The notes under the pieces were generated by a model that made no database searches, had not been told where the DNA came from, and saw only the letters and a list, made by a program, of their open reading frames with translations. Shown here piece by piece: positions 10,392-20,360 of a DNA stretch of 64,000 nucleotides. Position 1 is the first letter of the stretch, and each line of letters opens with the position of its first letter. The DNA is from Meconema thalassinum. Its lineage: Eukaryota; Arthropoda; Insecta; Orthoptera; Tettigoniidae. The translations under genes and the position numbers were made by a program. The DNA lies in assembly GCA_946902985.2 (NCBI GenBank), contig OX336391.1:195240289-195304288 (forward strand), in the 5' to 3' direction.

Positions 10392-13300
10392 TCACATGAT
10401 GCGGGTAAGCTGCTGGGCATAGTCCCCCAGCCGGCGAGTTCTTGTAGTACAGCGAAGGCTCGTGAGGACACATTCACTTACCTCGGACAGCACTTCGAGT
10501 TCTGTATATGGCCCCGTAGTTTTCAGCACACAGTGCACATAGCAACCGAGGAGTAACACTACCGCACTGTTCAGTTGGGGCGGTTGAAGGCTAAATGTTG
10601 GGCAGATCACCCATTCAGGAGTGATGGAGGTAGTAGGACAGTTCATGAAGCTATTCAGGACCCGGGTGAAGCGGTTCCAGGTCGATCGAATCGGATCACA
10701 CTGCGTAAATCGGTGCAGGATTGTATCCTGATGGGAACATGAAGTGCATAAGGCGTTCTCCACCATGTGAATGCGATGGAGTCTGCTGTTTGTTGGTATA
10801 AGGTCATGGATTACTTTATACCAACTTTCCTTCGCTGCGCTGGGAAGAATGCGATTGGAGACATTCCTCCAGACTCGATTCCAGTTGACAATCAATGCGG
10901 ATTGCATAATTCTGGGGGCAACATACTGTTGTGCCATGATAGAACGATACAGCTTTTTCGTTGAGATAGACCTGATGACGTCTTGTGGCCCGTAGCTTAG
11001 TTCAACTCTCAGATACCGGACATGAGGTGCATGATGATTGATATCATAATAAGCTGGTGGGTTCGAGCAGTCATAGGGACTACACCATCTCCGTAGGAAG
11101 TTATGTGACTCATCGGTCCCGAAGCCTGTAAGCAGTTGCAGGTGTCGTTTGAGGAATAAGGTTCTAGCATTCTTTTCAACGTCGATGAGTCCCAGACCCC
11201 CCTGGGATTTATGCAATGTTAATGTGCTGCGGGAAAGACGTAATAGAGCTCCTTGCCAAATAAACCATCCGACGGCGGAAATCATACGTGTACCCACCAT
11301 TCTTGGCATAGGAAGAATTTGACTGAGATACCATATTTTACTTAAGCTGAACATATTCACGTACATTGTTCGTTGGTGTAAGAGGAAGGAGCGGTACCGC
11401 ACTTGTTGCAAGGCACCACGCACAGAATGTAGGGCAACGTCCCAGTTCTTTTTAATCATTTGGTGTACACTATTCAAGAAAGATATGCCTAATATTTTGA
11501 GTTCTGAGGCGATCGTTACCCACGCCGGGAGAACCCCTTGGACGCGGTCCAATTTCCCAATCCACATCGCCTTTGTTTTTCGTCGGTTCAGCCGCGCACC
11601 AGAATATCTCCCGTACTCATCAAGGTCCGTGAACAAGTGCTGCATGTCAACGGTTCGATCCACCCCAAGGGTGACATCATCCGCATATGCAAAAATACTG
11701 ATCTCCGTGCCATTGAAAGATGTATGGAGATTACAAAGAAGGGGTTCCAGGGATAGAACAAAAAGAAGCATGGACATCGGACACCCTTGCCTGACTCCAC
11801 GATGGATGAGGAGCGGCCGTGTGAAATACCCATTTACACTCACTTTTGAAGATCCACCATGAAGAATTTTGCTCACGAGGGCGATAAACCGCATATCGAA
11901 GCCAATAGCTTGAAGGGTCGCAAGGATGTATTTATGGTTTACCCTATCAAAGGCATGGTCAAAATCCAGTGATAATAACAGTTTCTTCTTATTGCCGACC
12001 AGCGACTCACTAATGACATCGCGAATAGCACATGTAGTGTTGACAATGCACCTGCCTGGTACCCCACCCGATTGGTGGCGAGATGTGGCTTCCTCCATGA
12101 AGGCCTGAAGTCTCGTTTTCATACATTTCGTGAAGATCTTGTAGTCAAAGTTTAAAAGCGTCAGTGGGCGAAAGTCCCTGAGCTGTGTTGGTTGTGTAAT
12201 TTTTGGGACTAATACCACCAGGCCATCTTTCAGGGTGTCGATATTTCGTCCAGGACGACAAGCATCATTCACTACGGCTGTAAGTTCATCGCGAATGGTG
12301 GTCCAAAACGTCATGTAGAAAGCTCTCCCCAGGCCATCAGGACCAGGACTCTTGTTTGGCGCACTGTGGAGTATGGAGGTATATATTTCTTCGGCGGTGA
12401 TGTCCTGGGTCAAGCACTCTTGTTCTCTGTGCAAAAGTCTTCCTCGTACACCATCGAAGAACGGATGCTGGTGGTGAAGTGGGACTGGGGCGTCGTCTGT
12501 GTACAAGGACTGAAAGAAGTTCTCTACCGTTCCTGTGATTAAGGTATGACTAGTCACCATTTGTCCCTCAGGTGTCATAATGCGGTTGATGTACTTCTGA
12601 CGGCCTTTGCGGCACGCCCGTATAAAATGATAAACGGAGGGTGCCTCTGATGCCAGATGTTGATGATCTTGTGCTTGAAGTTTGAGTCCTTCCAATGCTT
12701 TGCGCTGCAGCGTGAGGAGCTGCGCTCGGATTTTCTTTATTCGGCGATATGTATTAGGGTTGGTAGGGTCTTCATTGTATAACTGTCGTAAACATTTATA
12801 GTAGAAATCTGTCGTCTGATGGATGTGGCGTCTTCTCTCGGCACTGTAGGCCTTCAATAACCTAACAGCTCTGGGTTTCGCATACTTCAGCCACCACTCA
12901 AGAGTATCTTGAAACCGGTGAATGTGGCGTTTCCAGTTATGCCATTCAGTGGCAAAGCTATCTTTCATGTCCAAGTGTGTCAGAATAGAATCATTTAACC
13001 TCCATGTTCCTCTCCCACGGCGAGGTCCCAATTCTGGTTGGCGAATCTTGCACAGATACGCACAATGGTTTGAAAACTCCACCGGGCATACATCTGTTTC
13101 TCTCACGTGTTCTTTCAATTCCCCGCTGACATATATTCTATCCAGTCGAGAAGCACCATTATGGTAGTAGTACGTGTAACCGGCTGCCCCCGACGGCTTC
13201 AGTTCCCATGTGTCTTTTAAGCGTAACCCTTGTATTAACGCAGATAGTGCAGGGCAGCCCTGAAAGTGGCCACTTTGGTCTTTGGGCGATAGCACTGCGT

Positions 13301-13727
13301 TAAAATCCCCACCGAGGATTATATTGCCGGTATGATTATGGAGAAGTGGGAGAATATCTGTGGTATAGAAGAGCCGGCGTTGTATCCTGGCCTGCGAACC
13401 AGAGGGAGCATATACATTGACAATCAAAAGATCTCGAATACGGATACTGATTCCGCGTGAGTTGACTAACTGGACAGGATCCGCATATGGTATATGGTCC
13501 TTAATGTAGATAGCTGTACCACGTTTGTGCTCATTGACATTAACTATTTTATCGTAGCCAGAGATGGTAAGGAGGTCTTCCGTAGCCACTTCTTGCAACA
13601 GAACAATATCCACATCTCGGTCTCGTATGAGGTTGCGTAAGAGCGACTGTTTACTAGCAGTTTGAATGCAATTTACATTGAGTGTCATTAGCGTGTATGT
13701 CAACAACATCGTCAGATAGATAGACAT
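10392..13727 (-). CDS. LINE ORF2: AP endonuclease and reverse transcriptase
   Basis: 1111 codons, uninterrupted. An exonuclease-endonuclease-phosphatase domain occupies about residues 15-230, with LNVN near 16-19, LLQE46, GGDFN (139-143), SRLDRIYV (194-200) and a terminal SNH (219-221) where SDH is usual. The RT spans about 455-800, with SPGPDG, SLDFDHAFDRVN, GVRQGCPMS (644-652) and catalytic YADD (681-684). A Cys/His cluster (CTSC...H...C) lies near 1020. The protein would nick target DNA and prime reverse transcription of the LINE RNA. The RT wording is closest to the L1/Tx1 group from memory. The first Met could be residue 14. The 42-bp gap to ORF1 suggests reinitiation or a bicistronic mRNA. 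Confidence 0.9.
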   Translation of the reverse strand: MSIYLTMLLTYTLMTLNVNCIQTASKQSLLRNLIRDRDVDIVLLQEVATEDLLTISGYDKIVNVNEHKRGTAIYIKDHIPYADPVQLVNSRGISIRIRDLLIVNVYAPSGSQARIQRRLFYTTDILPLLHNHTGNIILGGDFNAVLSPKDQSGHFQGCPALSALIQGLRLKDTWELKPSGAAGYTYYYHNGASRLDRIYVSGELKEHVRETDVCPVEFSNHCAYLCKIRQPELGPRRGRGTWRLNDSILTHLDMKDSFATEWHNWKRHIHRFQDTLEWWLKYAKPRAVRLLKAYSAERRRHIHQTTDFYYKCLRQLYNEDPTNPNTYRRIKKIRAQLLTLQRKALEGLKLQAQDHQHLASEAPSVYHFIRACRKGRQKYINRIMTPEGQMVTSHTLITGTVENFFQSLYTDDAPVPLHHQHPFFDGVRGRLLHREQECLTQDITAEEIYTSILHSAPNKSPGPDGLGRAFYMTFWTTIRDELTAVVNDACRPGRNIDTLKDGLVVLVPKITQPTQLRDFRPLTLLNFDYKIFTKCMKTRLQAFMEEATSRHQSGGVPGRCIVNTTCAIRDVISESLVGNKKKLLLSLDFDHAFDRVNHKYILATLQAIGFDMRFIALVSKILHGGSSKVSVNGYFTRPLLIHRGVRQGCPMSMLLFVLSLEPLLCNLHTSFNGTEISIFAYADDVTLGVDRTVDMQHLFTDLDEYGRYSGARLNRRKTKAMWIGKLDRVQGVLPAWVTIASELKILGISFLNSVHQMIKKNWDVALHSVRGALQQVRYRSFLLHQRTMYVNMFSLSKIWYLSQILPMPRMVGTRMISAVGWFIWQGALLRLSRSTLTLHKSQGGLGLIDVEKNARTLFLKRHLQLLTGFGTDESHNFLRRWCSPYDCSNPPAYYDINHHAPHVRYLRVELSYGPQDVIRSISTKKLYRSIMAQQYVAPRIMQSALIVNWNRVWRNVSNRILPSAAKESWYKVIHDLIPTNSRLHRIHMVENALCTSCSHQDTILHRFTQCDPIRSTWNRFTRVLNSFMNCPTTSITPEWVICPTFSLQPPQLNSAVVLLLGCYVHCVLKTTGPYTELEVLSEVSECVLTSLRCTTRTRRLGDYAQQLTRIM

Positions 13728-13769
13728 TTTGTTTTTACCGAAATAAACAAGATGGAGATGGGGTGGTCT

Positions 13770-15113
13770 TTAACGCTTGTCGCTCGACTTCCCGCCTTGT
13801 AGTCGGGGGTCCCTGACACCCGCATAAGGCTTGTGCGTTCCCTCTTTTGACGCCCGGATTGTTTTAGCTTTGGAGGAGGTTTTCAAAGGTGCCTGTTCTT
13901 TGGGAGTTATTTCCTTGTTGTCCATGATCCCCTGGTCCCGTGACCCCGTCTCTTCTGTATCCATGTGTCTGGAGGGGTCGTCTTCTATTTCATCCGACCA
14001 TCGTATACCAGCGGTCTGTGGTTCACAACTAACTATGGACTGGTTTGAGGGTGGCATACTGGTAGCATTGTCTCCTGAGGTCACGCCTGCTGTGACCGCA
14101 TCAGGGCTGGCAGTGCTAGTGTCAGGTTTCTGGTCAGCTTTAGGAACTATAGAATTGTCCGTCCTACCTAGACTGCCATTGGTGTATTGGCTAGTATCAG
14201 ACAAACCTGGCAACGCTGTCTGCCCGTGGAGTTCCTGTTGTAATGTGGGAGTTTGTTGTTGTTTACTAGAGGAGGGCAATGGCCCAGCTGGTTGCGGCGA
14301 CAAGGCGGTGGAGTGAGAAGGCAACACGTCCATCGTGTCTTGTGCTACAGCTGACGTATCAAGTGGGGCAAGTTGTTCGGCAGAAATACTGACGTTAGAT
14401 GAACAAGGTGCCGATAAGGCAGGCGATTCAATGTCACTGTCCTTGTTGGCTACAATTTCACTGAGAAGCTTTGGGCCGGTTTTATGTTCAGTTTCACCGC
14501 GCCTCACTGGGCATTCCTGTCTAAAGTGATCAGTGGCATTACAATAAAAGCATGATCGAGGTTGTCCATCATACACCACCTGTGCTTTGTAGCCATCGAT
14601 AGAAATAATGGATGGAATTGCAGTTTTTAGTTCAATCCGCATAGCCCGAATACCACTCAAAATGTTGAATAGGTAGGTAGCTGACCATCGTTCGTTTCTA
14701 ATTTCACGAACTTTCCCGTACTTACTAAAGTACGACATTATCCGGTCATTCGGCAGTTCAATGGGAAGGTTCATGATTCGGATTAGTTTGCTATCAACAT
14801 CCGCACAAGTTATAATTACCTCAGATATAGAGCCATTAAATTTCCGTACCTGGGATTTTCTGTTGGTACTGTTGAGGACCTTCTCCATGAGTAGTTTGCT
14901 GGTGAACTTGATGAAAACAGCAGCTTCCAGATTGTCTAGTTGAATGGCTTCTAATTGGTCCACGTTGAGTTTTAGGGTGTACTGGATCCACTCATGTATT
15001 TCTGCAGGGCCTGGTTTATTGGCCTTGTCGGGGAAAGCACATTTTATAGTGTTTTTCCTATTACTGTTGGTTGCCATTTTAACTGTACTTGAAAAGACTT
15101 GAAAGTTAGACAC
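13770..15113 (-). CDS. LINE ORF1: RNA-binding protein with a zinc knuckle
   Basis: 447 codons, uninterrupted. About residues 95-185 look like a nucleic-acid-binding fold of the RRM sort (RIMNLPIELPNDRIMSYFSK). A single CX2CX4HX4C knuckle (CFYCNATDHFRQEC) follows at 188-201. The C-terminal half is Ser/Pro/Thr/Gln-rich and looks disordered, ending in a basic tail. The second Met (residue 13, MATNSNRKN) is a good alternative start. In LINEs, ORF1 coats the RNA and takes it to the nucleus. Assignment rests on position upstream of ORF2 and on the knuckle. Confidence 0.85.
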   Translation of the reverse strand: MSNFQVFSSTVKMATNSNRKNTIKCAFPDKANKPGPAEIHEWIQYTLKLNVDQLEAIQLDNLEAAVFIKFTSKLLMEKVLNSTNRKSQVRKFNGSISEVIITCADVDSKLIRIMNLPIELPNDRIMSYFSKYGKVREIRNERWSATYLFNILSGIRAMRIELKTAIPSIISIDGYKAQVVYDGQPRSCFYCNATDHFRQECPVRRGETEHKTGPKLLSEIVANKDSDIESPALSAPCSSNVSISAEQLAPLDTSAVAQDTMDVLPSHSTALSPQPAGPLPSSSKQQQTPTLQQELHGQTALPGLSDTSQYTNGSLGRTDNSIVPKADQKPDTSTASPDAVTAGVTSGDNATSMPPSNQSIVSCEPQTAGIRWSDEIEDDPSRHMDTEETGSRDQGIMDNKEITPKEQAPLKTSSKAKTIRASKEGTHKPYAGVRDPRLQGGKSSDKR

Positions 15114-15185
15114 TCGAATACGTCACTCCCAACGAAGCAAAGCGCAGCGAACCGCTCGCTGCCAGGGTTCAGACCGGACACATCT

Positions 15186-15935
15186 GATGGTGGGGTCCAG
15201 CACAAACCTTGCATCCTTCTTATGGCCAATAATAACTATGTTTATTGTATTTTTGCTTTTAACACGAGGAATACACAAATATATAGATCGTGTAACATTT
15301 CTGAAATGTTACAGCTGCATCTTAGATCTATTTAGGTGTTTCCTAATGTTGTAGTAAATCCCCTTCGTAATTATGGTTTTTGAACGTGAGCTAGGGTTTC
15401 AGACACTCCGCAGTGTTTGCAGCATACAGAGTCCTGGCTACGTCCATGGAGATCCTACACAAGAGCAAGCTTTGCTTCCACCTATTTGTGCTAGGCTACT
15501 CCCTTTCGTGTCTACTTATGGATTAGTCGTTCTCCATACAATATGGTGATTAGATAGTTTCTGGACTTTCACAATCAACCTGCAAGTTCATTTTGTGTTT
15601 TCCATTGATCTGCTTCAGTATTAAATGTCGGCTATTTATATTCCCTTGGTTCCTAACTAGTAAATCACCGTCTTCATCGTTATCACCATCTTCATCATCA
15701 CAGTCCTGAGAACCTCCTACGTTGTACGAACACAAATTACGCATTTGATAGTCACCATGCCTTCAAGCAATTCTTGCACTCACTGTATATATGTGGGATA
15801 GTCTCCCTATATAATGATTACTATGCTGTGCAAGTTCATTCACTGAAAATTGCGAAATTAGCTTCGAGGTTTTCCAATGCCCAGAACTTACAATGCAATG
15901 AACATCAAATGTCCTAAATACGATATGAGGATTAC
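15186..15935. other. Unassigned sequence with one perfect small hairpin
   Basis: No gene seen. TGTAACATTT-CTG-AAATGTTACA (about 15291-15313) is a perfect 10-bp stem with a 3-nt loop, within weaker outer TAGATC/GATCTA pairing. Function unknown. Confidence 0.5.
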
Positions 15936-15939
15936 ATAT

Positions 15940-16741
15940 TGTTACGTGCCACCCCCCTAGTGACACTTTTGTTAACTGGATTACGGTGGGTTGAAGCACA
16001 ACACAGATTGTTCCTTTAAAGAAATAATTAACTTTATTGCGGCCAGAAAGATACATTACTCATCAGTGAATACAAGCAATTAGAACCTTACTCCAGTTTC
16101 CTCAAGTCTCTTCGTTACGGAGAGCTTCTGCCCCCTTTCACTTGTCAACAAACCACATAAGTTAATCCGTCCTAATGAGTCCGGTGGCCTTGACAGAAAC
16201 TACCTGCATCTCTTCCTTATGTACACAAACTACAGTTACTTACGATAACCTGCTACACGCTGCTTCGCTGTCCACGAGCTGGGAAACAATGTCACTGGAT
16301 TTCGTAACTCGCACGGCACTTCGCCACAATACCTCTGTCGCTCAGTGAAATCACACTCGCTCAAAACACAGGCAGTCCCCTGTATGCTTCTCACTCCCTC
16401 GCTGTCAAGAGAATCGGCTTCACTAGGGGTTTCGCAAGTCACCACACTTCTGTCGCTCAGGATAAACGCTCACACTAGCCCGTAAGAAACACACACACCC
16501 TGCTTGACAGGTCGCTCTTATATAGCAGGCCGGTGACTCAATAAATGCTTCTAGACCCATCCAGGGTTCACGGCTTCTCGAGGTTTCCATCACTGGCTGA
16601 GTCACGAATATTCTGGACCATCCCTTTGTCCTAGTAGTCCTGTTGCATAAGGCGCACGCAATACACTGAGGCAGAGCATCCCAGCCCTGGGGCAGTTGTG
16701 ACTCATGCGGCGAGCAATGAAACAAACTCACAGCCGTAACA
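15940..16741 (-). repeat. 3' LTR of the gypsy element
   Basis: 802 bp, starting TGTTACG and ending CGTAACA as inverted termini. On the minus strand it has a TATA box (TATATAAGAG, 16524-16515) and AATAAA (16038-16033), about 480 nt apart. Confidence 0.95.
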
Positions 16742-16756
16742 CCACCCCCTTCCTAA
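16742..16756 (-). promoter_or_regulatory. Polypurine tract
   Basis: Minus-strand AGGAAGGGGGTGG sits directly against the 3' LTR, where plus-strand DNA synthesis of an LTR element is primed. Confidence 0.85.
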
Positions 16757-17210
16757 AAAGGCTGATCGTCCCGATCAATCATTGGTCCGTCTGTATCCCT
16801 CCGTAGGCTGCCAGGCGATCTCGATGCACGATCTTCATCTTCGCCCTCGGGCTCCGCTGGATCCTGTAGACGACATCGTTGATCCGTTTCACGACTCGGT
16901 ACGGGCTCTCCCAGGACTTCTGCAGTTTGGGTGACAGGCATTTCTTCCGTAATGGGTTGAAGAGCTAGACCTAGTCGTCCTCGTGGAATCCGCCGGCATC
17001 CATCTGTTGGTCGTATCGGGTCTTCATTCGGTCGGTCTCGATCCGCAGTTTTCACCTCGCGAACGCGTGCACGTCCTCCAGTTGGACGACCAGTTCTTGA
17101 CAATACTGGCTTACCGGGACCGGATCATTCCCAGGTCGGCCGAAGGCAAGATCGACAGGTAGACGGAGCTCCCTCCCAAACATGGCCCGGGCTGGTGTGC
17201 ACCCGGTGGC
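16757..17210 (-). pseudogene. Integrase C-terminal region, out of frame
   Basis: Shorter frames at 16753-17103 and 17125-17430 continue beyond the main integrase frame, which stops at 17211. A frameshift near 17215 separates them, and the text is too scrambled to define a C-terminal domain. Confidence 0.5.
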
Positions 17211-17936
17211 TTATTGCACGGCGGCGGGGTAGGCCAGGAGAAATAGTGGAAGATGTTTGTCCCAATCCCTCTGGTGCTCGCTGACGACTATTCGGAGATG
17301 GTTCTCGATGGTGCGATTGAATCGCTCTACCATCCAGTCGGACTGAGGGTGTAGCGGCGTTGTCCTTGTCTTCCAGATTCCCAGCAGCTGGCATAGGTTC
17401 TGGAATGACTGCGACTCGAAGTTCCTCCATTGGTCGGAGTGCAGCTCCAGGGGTACTCCGTACCGGCTGACGAATTCCTTCACCAGGGTCTCTGCGATCG
17501 TCGCGGCTTCTTGGTTAGGGAGCGCATACGCCTCCAGCCATTTGATGAAGTAGTCGCTGACGACCAATATGTAGCGGTTCCCTGCCTCGCTTAACGGGAA
17601 TGGTCCAGCAACTTCGATGGCCACTCTCTTCATGGGGCCGCCCACGTTGTAGGTCTTCAGTGGACCCCGTCGTCTTCGTCCTGGGCCCTGGCTGGCTGCG
17701 CAATCGTGGCAACTCGCGCAGTGGTTCTCCACGTCTGTTCGGCACCCGATCCAGTAGAACACCTCTCTCAGCTTCTCCAGGGTATTCTTTATCCCTAAGT
17801 GCCCACCAGATGATCCTCCATGAACTTCCTTCAGGACTTCCTCCGTCATAACCTTTGGAACGACGACTTGTTCCCGAGATGTCTTCCCGTCGGTGCTCTC
17901 CCAGGTACGGCAGATGAGGTCATCCCTCACAACCAA
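17211..17936 (-). CDS. pol: Integrase part of gypsy pol (inactive)
   Basis: Same frame as the RT part, separated only by TGA at 17976-17978. A zinc-binding HHCC domain is visible (H39, H46, C73, C76). The catalytic core has D168 (HSDQ) and E204 (VERFNRT) with the usual 35-residue spacing. The first acidic position is Glu108 (VAIEVAGPF) where the family has Asp. The frame ends prematurely after LLAYPAAVQ. Integrase normally joins element DNA to the host chromosome; the substitution plus truncation should abolish this. Confidence 0.85.
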   Translation of the reverse strand: MVVRDDLICRTWESTDGKTSREQVVVPKVMTEEVLKEVHGGSSGGHLGIKNTLEKLREVFYWIGCRTDVENHCASCHDCAASQGPGRRRRGPLKTYNVGGPMKRVAIEVAGPFPLSEAGNRYILVVSDYFIKWLEAYALPNQEAATIAETLVKEFVSRYGVPLELHSDQWRNFESQSFQNLCQLLGIWKTRTTPLHPQSDWMVERFNRTIENHLRIVVSEHQRDWDKHLPLFLLAYPAAVQ

Positions 17937-17975
17937 CGAGTCCCACTGCGCCCAGTAGAGCTTAAACTGTGGGCT

Positions 17976-19493
17976 TCAGTCACTCACAATGTTCCACCCG
18001 GGTCTGGGGACACAGGCCCTCTTCCATTCGGCTATCAGTCCCAGGTCATCATCTTCTGCTTGAGCCCGCGTGAAAGATTCGCAGCTCCAGCTCCCTTGAA
18101 GTTCCACAGTAGTCCGTCGGCACTGTATCCCGGTGTTCTCCTCCCTTCTAGTACAGAAGGTGCAGTCTTCGGGGCACGGTCTTCGTGACAGGGCGTCGGC
18201 ATTAGAATGCAGTTGGCCTTTCCTGTGCTGGATCTCCAAGTTGTACTGTTGAAGCCTCTCTAACCACCGCGCGAGTTGACCCTCGGGCTGCTTGAAGTTC
18301 AGGAGCCACCGCAGGGATGCATGGTCGGTCCTGATGAGAAATTTGAACCCGAACAGGTACTTGTGGAAGTGTTCAATCGTCTTCACGATGGCGAGCAGTT
18401 CCTTCCTGGTGACGCAGTAGTTCCTCTCTGGCTTTGACAAGGCTTTGCTGAGGTAGGCCACTACTCTCTCCTCGCCGTCCACTATTTGCAACAGGATTCC
18501 CCCTATACCAAAGTCGCTGGCATCGGTATCGACGATGAACCTTGTTCCAGGTCTGGGGTAGGCCAGAATAGGCGCGGTGCACAGAGCCTGTTTGAGTTGT
18601 TCGAAGGCACTGTGGCATTCTGCTGTCCACGAGAAGAGCTGGTCCTTCTCAGTCAGTCGATGCAGTGGTTTGGCGATGTCGGCGAATCCTCTCACGAAGC
18701 GACGGTAATCAGTGCAGAGTCCCAGGAAGCTTCGTAGTTGGGACTTGTCCTTCGGAACTGGCCACTCCCTCACAGCTGCGGTCTTTTCTGGGTCGTTGCG
18801 CACCCCTTCCTCGGAGACAATATGCCCAAGGTACTGGACCTGCTTCTGGAAGAGCTGACACTTATTGGGGCTTAACTTCAGCTGGGCAGCCCGTAGCTTC
18901 ATCAAGATCTCCTTCAGGTTGCTGTAGTGCTTCTCGAAGCTTCTTCCCAGAACGATGACGTCGTCTAGGTAGACCAGGCAGGTCTTCCAGTGTATTCTCC
19001 TCAGAATGGACTCCATTAACCGTACGAAGGTCGCAGGGGCGTTGCACAGACCGAATGGCATGACGGTGAACTGCCAGAGCCCGCTACCCAACGAGAACGC
19101 CGTTTTCTCGCGGTCCTTAGGATGGACCTCCACCTGCCAGTAGCCACTCTTCAAATCCAAGGTGGAGAACCATCTTGATCCTGATATGGTGTCCAGCGTG
19201 TCGTTGATCCGGGGTAGAGGGTAGCTGTCCTTCTTCGTGACGTCGTTCACCCGCCTGTATTCCACGCAGAACCTGGTGGAACCGTCCTTCTTCTTCACTA
19301 GCAAGACTGGAGAACTCCAAGGACTATGTGATGGCTCGATCACTACTTGCTCCTTCATCTCTTCTACCATCCGGTCGACTTCGGCTTGCTTGGCGAGCGG
19401 GACACGTCGGAATGGGGCCCTAATCGGTGCGCTGTCCCCAACGTCGATTCTGTGCTGGACCAAGCTTGTCCTGCCGAAGTCTTTGCTCCCCAC
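17976..19493 (-). CDS. pol: Reverse transcriptase and RNase H part of gypsy pol
   Basis: 505 codons. RT motifs: KKKDGSTRFCVEYRRVN (about 67-83), DLKSGYWQ, FGLCNAPATF and catalytic YLDDV (175-179). The connection carries FLGLCTDYRRFV. RNase H begins near TDASDFGIGG (323-332) and ends near NADALSRRP. It copies element RNA into DNA and removes the RNA strand. The frame opens upstream without its own start: after TGA at 19611-19613 the same frame continues from the protease, so this is one polyprotein split by a stop. The listed Met is only the first in the frame. Confidence 0.93.
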   Translation of the reverse strand: MGSKDFGRTSLVQHRIDVGDSAPIRAPFRRVPLAKQAEVDRMVEEMKEQVVIEPSHSPWSSPVLLVKKKDGSTRFCVEYRRVNDVTKKDSYPLPRINDTLDTISGSRWFSTLDLKSGYWQVEVHPKDREKTAFSLGSGLWQFTVMPFGLCNAPATFVRLMESILRRIHWKTCLVYLDDVIVLGRSFEKHYSNLKEILMKLRAAQLKLSPNKCQLFQKQVQYLGHIVSEEGVRNDPEKTAAVREWPVPKDKSQLRSFLGLCTDYRRFVRGFADIAKPLHRLTEKDQLFSWTAECHSAFEQLKQALCTAPILAYPRPGTRFIVDTDASDFGIGGILLQIVDGEERVVAYLSKALSKPERNYCVTRKELLAIVKTIEHFHKYLFGFKFLIRTDHASLRWLLNFKQPEGQLARWLERLQQYNLEIQHRKGQLHSNADALSRRPCPEDCTFCTRREENTGIQCRRTTVELQGSWSCESFTRAQAEDDDLGLIAEWKRACVPRPGWNIVSD

Positions 19494-19610
19494 GGAGAAG
19501 ACGTCCTGGAATTCGCGTAGCAGGTCCTGAAGTCGGCGTGATCGTTCCTCGTCTAAATGGTCCTGGGATCCTTGGTACAGCTTCTGTAGTTCATCTGGCA
19601 GTGCGCGTCT

Positions 19611-20360
19611 TCATCGGTTGTCCGTCCGCAGGTGTCCGTCCGTCGTATCTGTGATGCGGGCAATCCAGGTAACGGGCTCGCAGACTCCTAGGTTGGTGTC
19701 CCGGTGAACCGTAATGTCGTAGTCGTTCAGGTTGGACAGGCGGACGTACGGCCGAGACGTCGTGTTGATGAGAGTCTTGGCAATTAGCAATCCTTTTGTC
19801 TGGATCTCCTCATATTTTGGCACGATGACAGCCGCCACTCCTTCAGCAGTTCCGTCGACAATTACGGCAGCGCTGACCTCCGTCCTGTCGGGAACGATGA
19901 CTTCTTCTCTCATCCTTACTCGTCGTGCGGTGATGGACACGTGCGCTGGTTGCAAAGCAAGTTCCTCACCTCCGAAGTGCAGAGTGTTGGTACTCAGGTC
20001 CAAGATGATGTCGTTCTGGTCCAGAAAGTCCAGTCCGATGATCACTTCGTTTGATACGTCAGCCACAAGCACTGGATGCTTCACCGCCCGTCGACCAATG
20101 ACGAACTCCAGTGATGCTTCGCCATGTACCGGTGCAGTCTCTCCAGTCACGGTTTTTAGTTGGAGTTTCCTTTGTTTGGGTTGCACTCTCCACCTCGGGA
20201 TCACGGTGGGATTGACGATGGTCCTCGACGCTCCCGTGTCGATCAGCATGGGCCAGCTCACTCCGTTGATGACTCCGTCGACCATCAGGCTGCTATTGTC
20301 CCTCCGTAACTTCGTCACACGAACTTGGACTGGCGGGGATTGACGACTGTCACAAGCCAA
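19611..20360 (-). CDS. pol: Aspartic protease part of gypsy pol
   Basis: Retropepsin-type active site LIDTGASRTIV (D41), with a second hydrophobic GLDFL block downstream (VIIGLDFLDQNDIIL). The frame is open back to the slippery site at 20396, so translation should enter by -1 frameshifting. The TTG at 20360 is only where the downstream frame happens to be marked, not a real start. It ends at TGA 19611-19613. It would cleave the gag-pol precursor. Confidence 0.88.
   Translation of the reverse strand: MACDSRQSPPVQVRVTKLRRDNSSLMVDGVINGVSWPMLIDTGASRTIVNPTVIPRWRVQPKQRKLQLKTVTGETAPVHGEASLEFVIGRRAVKHPVLVADVSNEVIIGLDFLDQNDIILDLSTNTLHFGGEELALQPAHVSITARRVRMREEVIVPDRTEVSAAVIVDGTAEGVAAVIVPKYEEIQTKGLLIAKTLINTTSRPYVRLSNLNDYDITVHRDTNLGVCEPVTWIARITDTTDGHLRTDNR

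Larger units (their letters stand above)
10226..15178 (-). mobile_element. Full-length L1/Tx1-like non-LTR retrotransposon
   Basis: Two open ORFs on the minus strand, a short 3' UTR, an AATAAA signal (10249-10254 reversed) and a 3' A-tract (T-run at 10225-10237) define a complete LINE of about 4.95 kb. The 5' limit is uncertain. A 7-bp direct repeat CACATCT (10219-10225 and 15179-15185) would fit a short target duplication but could be chance. Neither ORF has a stop or frameshift, so the copy may be young. Confidence 0.85.

Noticed and set aside
13831..14316. 161-residue plus-strand frame
   Set aside because: Antisense shadow of LINE ORF1, whose domains are clear.
10219..15185. CACATCT as the LINE target duplication
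   Set aside because: Only 7 bp and the 5' boundary is unknown; kept as a possibility, not a feature.
17976..17978. Programmed stop read-through between RT and integrase
   Set aside because: A second TGA at 19611 and other lesions favour ordinary decay; no read-through context seen.
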